DNA of 64,000 nucleotides from contig NZ_BLVO01000013.1 of NCBI RefSeq assembly GCF_013340285.1, positions 355,574 through 419,573 on the forward strand. The letters are read 5' to 3'. Positions 59,235-64,000 of this stretch are shown here, piece by piece. The DNA comes from Desulfovibrio subterraneus. GTDB taxonomy: Bacteria; Desulfobacterota; Desulfovibrionia; Desulfovibrionales; Desulfovibrionaceae. The notes beneath the pieces are model-generated. The model was not told the DNA's origin. It saw only the letters and a list, made by a program, of their open reading frames with translations, and searched no databases. Position 1 is the first letter of the stretch. The number at the start of each line of letters is the position of its first letter. Both the position numbers and the translations under genes were made by a program.

Positions 59235-59795
59235 TTAGCTTTTCACCAGCCCCACACTGCCGGCGATGGGCGTTATTGCATCAATGGCGATTTGAAAGAA
59301 CGCTCCCAGATCCATGTCCAGTTTCTCGCATTCCCGTATGCGGTCCCTGTTCACGCTTGCGGCAAACGCCTTGTCCTTCATTTTCTTTTTCAGGCTTTTG
59401 GGTTCCATGCCGTTCATGCCTTCAGGGCGGACAAGGGCGTTGGTGCACACCAGTCCGGTCACGCTCTCGGCGCAGCGCAGCGCGTAGTCGAGCCGGGTGG
59501 TCGGCAGATGGTTGGTACATTCGGAGTTGTGGGCGCGGATGGCGGAAAGCGCTTCTTCGGGCAAGGCGTCCTTCAGCAGTTCCATGGCCAGAAGTCCGTG
59601 TTGTTCCGGGGTGTCCTTGGTGCGGGGAAAGTCGATGTCATGCAGCAGGCCGGTAAGGCCCCACAAATCTGCATCTTCTTTCAATGCGACAGCCAGTTGG
59701 CGCATAACGGCTTCCGAGGTTACCGCATGATGCACCAGATGTTGTTCCGGCTGCAGACTCAGCAATAGTTGGTAGGCTTCGTCACGAGTGATCAT
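59235..59795 (-). CDS. HD-domain hydrolase-like protein
   Basis: This 186-residue soluble protein has an HD metal-binding motif, GLLHDIDFPRTKDTPEQH (near residue 55-70), and an upstream histidine in HHAVTSEAVMRQLA. Related small HD proteins hydrolyse phosphate esters or nucleotides, but the substrate is unknown. The start at 59795 (MITRDEAY) has GGAG six bases upstream; longer in-frame readings are unlikely. It precedes the GT2 gene by 16 bases on the same strand. Confidence 0.8.
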   Translation of the reverse strand: MITRDEAYQLLLSLQPEQHLVHHAVTSEAVMRQLAVALKEDADLWGLTGLLHDIDFPRTKDTPEQHGLLAMELLKDALPEEALSAIRAHNSECTNHLPTTRLDYALRCAESVTGLVCTNALVRPEGMNGMEPKSLKKKMKDKAFAASVNRDRIRECEKLDMDLGAFFQIAIDAITPIAGSVGLVKS

Positions 59796-60015
59796 CAACA
59801 TCTCCAGATCGACCGGCGTTTGGATGCCAGCCTGTGAAAGATTTCTCATAATCGCGATTGGCGCGGATGACAACCATATATTCGCTTTGTTGACACAGCT
59901 CTCATAAAAGTCGAAAAGAAGGGGTTGTTTGTATGAATGATATTTAGCCGGAGAGTTTTTTCTCCGGCCCGCCATATTTTCCAGATACTGCCTGTGCGGC
60001 AAAAAGAGAAGGCCG

Positions 60016-61320
60016 ATGGGATTAATTCTTGGTATTAAGTTCCGCGAATACGGACAGATATATTATTTTGAAAAAAGTGATTTCGAGGTGGCAATCGGCG
60101 ACCGGGTCATCGTGAAAACCGATCAGGGGCAGGGGCTTGGTACCATTGTCTCCGAAAGGGACGACGTGCCTGAAGAGGCTGAGGCCGATGAAATCAAACC
60201 GGTGCACCGGCTGGCAACCAGCGAAGATTTGGAGCGCGATCAGGAAAATGAGCTTCTTGCCCGTGAGGCCCGTCAGTTCTGCGTGGACTGCATCCGTTCC
60301 CGTGATCTTGATATGAAGCTGGTTGATGTTGAAGTCTATTTCGACCGCAGCAAGATCGTTTTTTATTTCACCGCTCCGGCACGGATTGATTTCCGCGAGC
60401 TGGTCAAGGATCTGGTCAAGAACTACCGCACCCGCATTGAACTCCGCCAGATCGGTGTGCGCCACGAAACGCAGATGATAGGTGCTGTGGGCAACTGCGG
60501 CATGGTCTGCTGTTGCCGTCAGTTCCTGCGCACCTTTGCTCCCGTGACCATCAAGATGGCCAAGGAACAGAACCTGTTCCTCAACCCTGCCAAAATATCC
60601 GGCATTTGCGGGCGTCTTTTGTGCTGCCTTTCTTATGAGCAGGAAAATTACGAAGAGTTCTACCGCGCCTGTCCCAAGCTGGGCAAGAAATACCAGACGG
60701 TGGACGGCCCTGTTAAGGTGCTTCGGGCAAACATGTTCCGGAACAGCATAGCGGTGCTGACGGAGACCAACGAGGAAAAGGAAATTCCTCTGGAGGACTG
60801 GGAACAGCTCAAGCCCTCGCGTCCTGATCAGGCCAAGCAGGATGCCGCCCGGGCCGCAGCCAAGCGGGCCGCCCGCGAAGCTGAACTTGCAGCCGAGGAA
60901 GCATCGGAAGCCGGAACGGACGATATGACCGATGCCGGGGCAGAGGAGGGGGCTGATGCAGTTTCCGCCGAGGCCTCAGCCATTATTCCCGAAGGAGTGG
61001 CTCCCGAAGAGCTGGCCGCCGTGGGCACAGAATCCGAAAACGGTGCTGTGATCGAATCCGGCCCTGAAGACGTTGAAAACGTTCAGGGAACGGCACCTGC
61101 CGTTGAAGCCGGAAACACAGCTGAAGCCGCTCCTGCTGCAGAACCGCAGGCACCTGCCGCTCCGGCTCAGGATGCGGCGGCCGCCCCTGAAAAGCCGGCC
61201 AAGGACACGCGCCTTGCCCCGCTGCGCAAACCGGTCAAGAGTGCGGACCCTTCCGCCAGAAAGACCAGCAGAGGCCGTCGCAAACGCAAGCGTCGCCCTT
61301 CTTCCGGCGGTGAAGATTAG
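60016..61320 (+). CDS. PSP1/RicT-like regulatory protein with acidic Ala-rich tail
   Basis: This 434-residue protein has a PSP1 core (about residues 1-275): LILGIKFREYGQIYYF, RQIGVRHETQMIGAVGNCGMVCCCRQFL and CGRLLCCLSYEQENYEEF, with clustered cysteines that in RicT help hold iron-sulfur clusters. The last about 160 residues are a low-complexity acidic and Ala-rich tail, ending in a basic KTSRGRRKRKRRPSS segment. In Bacillus RicT acts with RicA and RicF in RNA processing and development; here its role is inferred only from family. metG follows 120 bases later. Confidence 0.86.
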   Translation: MGLILGIKFREYGQIYYFEKSDFEVAIGDRVIVKTDQGQGLGTIVSERDDVPEEAEADEIKPVHRLATSEDLERDQENELLAREARQFCVDCIRSRDLDMKLVDVEVYFDRSKIVFYFTAPARIDFRELVKDLVKNYRTRIELRQIGVRHETQMIGAVGNCGMVCCCRQFLRTFAPVTIKMAKEQNLFLNPAKISGICGRLLCCLSYEQENYEEFYRACPKLGKKYQTVDGPVKVLRANMFRNSIAVLTETNEEKEIPLEDWEQLKPSRPDQAKQDAARAAAKRAAREAELAAEEASEAGTDDMTDAGAEEGADAVSAEASAIIPEGVAPEELAAVGTESENGAVIESGPEDVENVQGTAPAVEAGNTAEAAPAAEPQAPAAPAQDAAAAPEKPAKDTRLAPLRKPVKSADPSARKTSRGRRKRKRRPSSGGED

Positions 61321-61440
61321 CAGGGGCGTGTAACGCGTACCATCGACCAATACCGGCATTCCATGCCGTTATGCCATAATGACATATCCGGAACCCCCGG
61401 TGCGGCTTGACCCGCCGGGGGAGACCTGAGGAGAAGTTTC

Positions 61441-63414
61441 GTGCAGTCCTTCTATATTACGACCCCCATTTATTACGTGAACGCCAAGCCCCATCTCGGT
61501 CACGCCTATACCACCATTATTGCGGACACCATGCGCCGCTTTCAGGCTGCCATAGGCAAGGATACCTATTTTCTGACCGGAACGGATGAGCACGGCGACA
61601 AGATCGTGCAGGCTGCCGAAAAGAACGGCTGCTCGCCGCAGGAATACGTGGATTCCATCAGCGCACTGTTCCGCGACCTGTGGCCGCACCTGAATATTTC
61701 CAATGACGACTTCATCCGCACCACGGAACCCCGCCACAAGAAGCTGGTGCAGGACGTGCTGCAGAAGGTGTATGACAACGGCGACATCTATTTCGGTGAA
61801 TACGGCGGCCACTACTGCTACGGCTGTGAACGCTTCTACCCCGAAAAAGAGCTGGAAAACGGGCTCTGCCCCCAGCACCAGACCAAGCCCGAATACATTG
61901 CCGAGAAGAACTACTTCTTCCGTATGTCCAAGTATCAGGATTGGCTGAAGCAGCACATTCTGGATAACCCCGATTTCATCCGGCCCGAGCGGTACCGTAA
62001 CGAAGTGCTTTCCCTGCTGGAAAGCGGCGCGCTGGAAGACCTGTGCATCTCCCGTCCCAAGTCGCGTCTGGAATGGGGTATCGAACTTCCCTTCGACAGC
62101 AACTTCGTCACCTATGTGTGGTTCGATGCGCTGCTGAACTATGTGACCGCGCTGGACTGGCCCGACGGCGAAAAGTTCGGCAAGTTCTGGCCCGGCGTGC
62201 AGCACCTTGTTGCCAAGGACATTCTCAAGCCCCACGCCATATTCTGGCCCACCATGCTCAAGGCTGCCGGTTTCGAGCTGTACAACCATCTGAACGTGCA
62301 TGGCTACTGGCTGGTGCGCGATACCAAGATGTCCAAGTCCATCGGCAACGTGATCGAGCCGCTGGACATGGTGCAGAAGTACGGGCTGGATGTGTTCCGC
62401 TATTTTCTGCTGCGCGAAATGCATTTCGGCAGCGATGCCAGCTTCTCTGAAGAGGCGCTTGTTTCCCGCCTGAACGCGGACCTTGCCAACGACCTCGGCA
62501 ACCTGTTCAGCCGTGTTCTTTCCATGAATACCAAATATTTCGGCGGGGTCATTCCTGCTCCTGCGGAGTATCTGCAGGACGATATGGATATCCGCGAACT
62601 GGCCGTCAATTCCATGCGCAACTTCCAGCAGCTGTTCGAGAACGTGCGTTTCTCCAACGGTCTGGAATCCCTGTGGGAACTTGTGCGCGCGCTGAACAAG
62701 TACGTGGATACCTGCCAGCCGTGGACCCTGTTCAAGGAAGGCAATCTGGAACGCCTCGGCACCGTCATGTACACCTTGCTGGAGTGCATGCGCAAAGTGG
62801 CTGTGCATCTGTGGCCCGTAATGCCCGATTCCGCTGACAAGCTGATTACCCAGCTCGGCATTCCGTTCAAGCCTGCGGATATCAATCTGCCCGCAGAAGT
62901 GGAAAGCTGGGGCGGCCTGCCTTCCGGCATCACGCCCGCGCCCGGTTCCAACCTCTTCCCCAGAGCTGATCTGGATGCCCTGCGCAAGCAGTCTGAAGAA
63001 GCCAAGCCTGCCGCGGCAAAGGATGACAAGAAGGGCAAGGAGCAGAAGAAGGCGGACAAGCCCGCACCGACAGAACCGGCCGAGATTGCCCCCATCGACT
63101 TTGAAGATTTTCAGAAGGTCGACCTGCGTGTCGGCACCGTGCTGCTGGTTGAGAACCACCCCAAGGCAGACCGCCTGTACCGTGTGGAGATTGACCTTGG
63201 TGAGGAAAAGCCCCGTCAGGTGTGCGCAGGCATCAAGGAATTCTTCACGCCCGAACAGCTTGTCGGCAAGCAGGTGGTGGTTGTTGCCAACCTCAAGCCG
63301 AGAATGCTGCGGGGTATTGAATCCCACGGCATGATTCTGGCGCTGAAGACGGAAGACGGCATGCAGCTGCTTACCGCAACGGCCACCGTTCCTACCGGAA
63401 CCAAGGCTTCCTGA
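61441..63414 (+). CDS. metG: Methionyl-tRNA synthetase
   Basis: This 657-residue class I enzyme has HLGH at residues 18-21 (the HIGH motif) in NAKPHLGHAYTTIIAD and KMSKS at residues about 296-300 in TKMSKSIGNVIEP. A zinc knuckle lies around CYGCERFYPEKELENGLCPQH. A C-terminal EMAP/Trbp111-type tRNA-binding domain (about residues 555-655) follows a Lys/Ala-rich linker; it includes DLRVGTVLLVENHPKADRLY and GKQVVVVANLKPRMLRG. The GTG start has AGGAG upstream and fits the family. Repeat copy C follows. Confidence 0.97.
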   Translation: MQSFYITTPIYYVNAKPHLGHAYTTIIADTMRRFQAAIGKDTYFLTGTDEHGDKIVQAAEKNGCSPQEYVDSISALFRDLWPHLNISNDDFIRTTEPRHKKLVQDVLQKVYDNGDIYFGEYGGHYCYGCERFYPEKELENGLCPQHQTKPEYIAEKNYFFRMSKYQDWLKQHILDNPDFIRPERYRNEVLSLLESGALEDLCISRPKSRLEWGIELPFDSNFVTYVWFDALLNYVTALDWPDGEKFGKFWPGVQHLVAKDILKPHAIFWPTMLKAAGFELYNHLNVHGYWLVRDTKMSKSIGNVIEPLDMVQKYGLDVFRYFLLREMHFGSDASFSEEALVSRLNADLANDLGNLFSRVLSMNTKYFGGVIPAPAEYLQDDMDIRELAVNSMRNFQQLFENVRFSNGLESLWELVRALNKYVDTCQPWTLFKEGNLERLGTVMYTLLECMRKVAVHLWPVMPDSADKLITQLGIPFKPADINLPAEVESWGGLPSGITPAPGSNLFPRADLDALRKQSEEAKPAAAKDDKKGKEQKKADKPAPTEPAEIAPIDFEDFQKVDLRVGTVLLVENHPKADRLYRVEIDLGEEKPRQVCAGIKEFFTPEQLVGKQVVVVANLKPRMLRGIESHGMILALKTEDGMQLLTATATVPTGTKAS

Positions 63415-63477
63415 TCTGGTAAGAGCTCGTTTGGCCTGGTCCGATTCGGTCTAGCCTGTTCTATTTGGAAAAAAGCA

Positions 63478-63503
63478 AACGGCCTGTCGCAAGACAGGCC
63501 GTT
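63478..63503 (+). terminator. Terminator hairpin, first copy (locus C)
   Basis: AACGGCCTGTC pairs with GACAGGCCGTT around GCAA, followed by CAGTTTTAG. A copy of the stem with a different loop lies at 63646-63667. Confidence 0.82.
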
Positions 63504-63645
63504 CAGTTTTAGTAAAACGCATTCCCGTTAAGCCGAAACTGAGGTTCAAAAACGGATTGGTATCGCTTGTACGAGGTGCAGGAACGTCAGGTTCCTGCCC
63601 GGCGGAGCCCAAATATACCAGAAATGACTTAGTAAGCAATTTAAG
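63504..63645 (+). repeat. Dispersed intergenic repeat, copy C
   Basis: This 142-base segment aligns with copy A in the same orientation, more diverged than B is from A. The 8-bp hairpin GCAGGAAC/GTTCCTGC is kept (63578-63598), with the loop changed from GTTAG to GTCAG. The short left end is shorter than in A and B. Confidence 0.85.
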
Positions 63646-63672
63646 CGGCCTGTCGTACGACAGGCCGTTATT
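63646..63672. terminator. Terminator hairpin, second copy (locus C)
   Basis: CGGCCTGTC pairs with GACAGGCCG around GTAC, followed by TTATTTAT. It has the stem of the first copy with a new loop. Confidence 0.8.
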
Positions 63673-63693
63673 TATGTGCGTAAAAAGCTCAGG

Positions 63694-63999
63694 TCAGACA
63701 CGGAAGCCGATGGCCGTGGCAAACCTGCGCGCACCGGCTGATCGGAATCCGGTTTCCCACATCCGGTTCTGCACGGCCCACAGGTCGGGGTGCGGCAGCA
63801 GCGTTCTGGCCCGCTCCACTATGGATGCCGCCCGCTCCCACTGTCTGTCGGCATCCTTGGCGTCCGGTTCTGAGGCGCTTTCGATGAAGCGCAGCAGGCG
63901 CATGGTCAACCAGTTGGTTATGACTTCGCGCCCGCCGCCGATGAGCAGGCCGCTGTCTGTCAGAAACTGCGCGAGTTGCCTGCGCTGGTTGTCCGAAAG
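63694..63999 (-). CDS. Unidentified protein, C-terminal part (5' end outside window)
   Basis: An open frame on the minus strand runs from the window edge to a stop at 63694, giving the last 101 residues or so of a larger protein. It is rich in Arg, Ala, Leu and Trp and appears helical (RRQLAQFLTDSGLLIGG, LWAVQNRMWETGFRSAG). No family was recognised. It faces metG across repeat copy C. Confidence 0.6.
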   Translation of the reverse strand, partial: LSDNQRRQLAQFLTDSGLLIGGGREVITNWLTMRLLRFIESASEPDAKDADRQWERAASIVERARTLLPHPDLWAVQNRMWETGFRSAGARRFATAIGFRV

Positions 64000-64000
64000 G

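Noticed and set aside
61369-63327. Long minus-strand open frame of about 652 codons inside metG.
   Set aside because: metG is unmistakable on the plus strand. The antisense frame has no recognised motif and runs only as far as codon bias allows.

Overview
The window reads as a gene-dense chromosome segment of an anaerobic Gram-negative bacterium, most likely a Desulfovibrio-like member of the Desulfovibrionaceae. This is an inference from family resemblance and gene content: a complete Mla outer-membrane lipid system, an anaerobic ThiH-type thiazole pathway, a bacterial STT3 oligosaccharyltransferase, a PSP1/RicT protein next to metG, a NikL-like nickel/cobalt accessory protein, and a XRE-cupin plus acyl-CoA ligase pair. 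No tRNA, rRNA, CRISPR array, IS element or prophage was recognised. Nearly all of the DNA is core chromosome.

Layout. 1-2 kb: end of a DMT permease, FxsA and CreA. 1.9-8.4 kb (minus strand): a three-gene phosphorelay operon with two hybrid kinases and an HD-GYP response regulator. 8.5-10.1 kb: a CgeB-like glycosyltransferase. 10.1-14.7 kb: rlmE, yebC, ruvC, ruvA, ruvB and thyX. 14.7-16.5 kb: a DnaA-box cluster and a divergent dnaA. 16.6-19.1 kb: a XRE-cupin regulator and a medium-chain-type acyl-CoA ligase, separated by a densely folded intergenic segment. 19.5-23.2 kb: tex, two unknown small genes and tpx. 23.5-28.9 kb: a sigma54 promoter, amtB, glnK, glnD (ammonium sensing) and a TauE/SafE permease. 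29-31.4 kb: a polar amino-acid ABC importer. 31.6-33 kb: a split LysO exporter and a cupin around a CRP/FNR-type site. 33-36.8 kb: mlaE-F-D-C-A. 36.8-41.7 kb: a SPOR protein, argS, fabD, rsmG and a small unknown gene. 41.9-46.4 kb: STT3, rlmH, a TsaC/Sua5-type gene, a possible sigma54-driven small RNA and a NUDIX gene. 46.5-51 kb: glgA, glgB and isoaspartyl peptidase. 51.3-56.3 kb: a NikL-like gene, then tandem TPP riboswitches ahead of thiS-G-H-F-E. 56.5-58.2 kb: two orphan solute-binding proteins. 58.2-64 kb: a GT2 enzyme, an HD protein, a RicT-like protein, metG and an unidentified partial gene.

The most unusual signal is a dispersed intergenic repeat of about 140-165 bp, found three times (near 19.2, 51.1 and 63.5 kb). 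Each copy lies between convergent genes and is bracketed by two near-identical copies of a hairpin terminator. The hairpin sequence differs completely between loci but is duplicated within each one. Other structures worth checking are a four-way-junction fold starting at the stop codon of the XRE-cupin gene, tandem TPP riboswitches each with its own terminator, a pseudoknot-like leader touching the mlaE start codon, and a short putative sigma54-dependent transcript at 45.74-45.83 kb.

Start sites were chosen by ribosome-binding sites and family length where possible. Functions rest on motif recognition by eye, with no database search.
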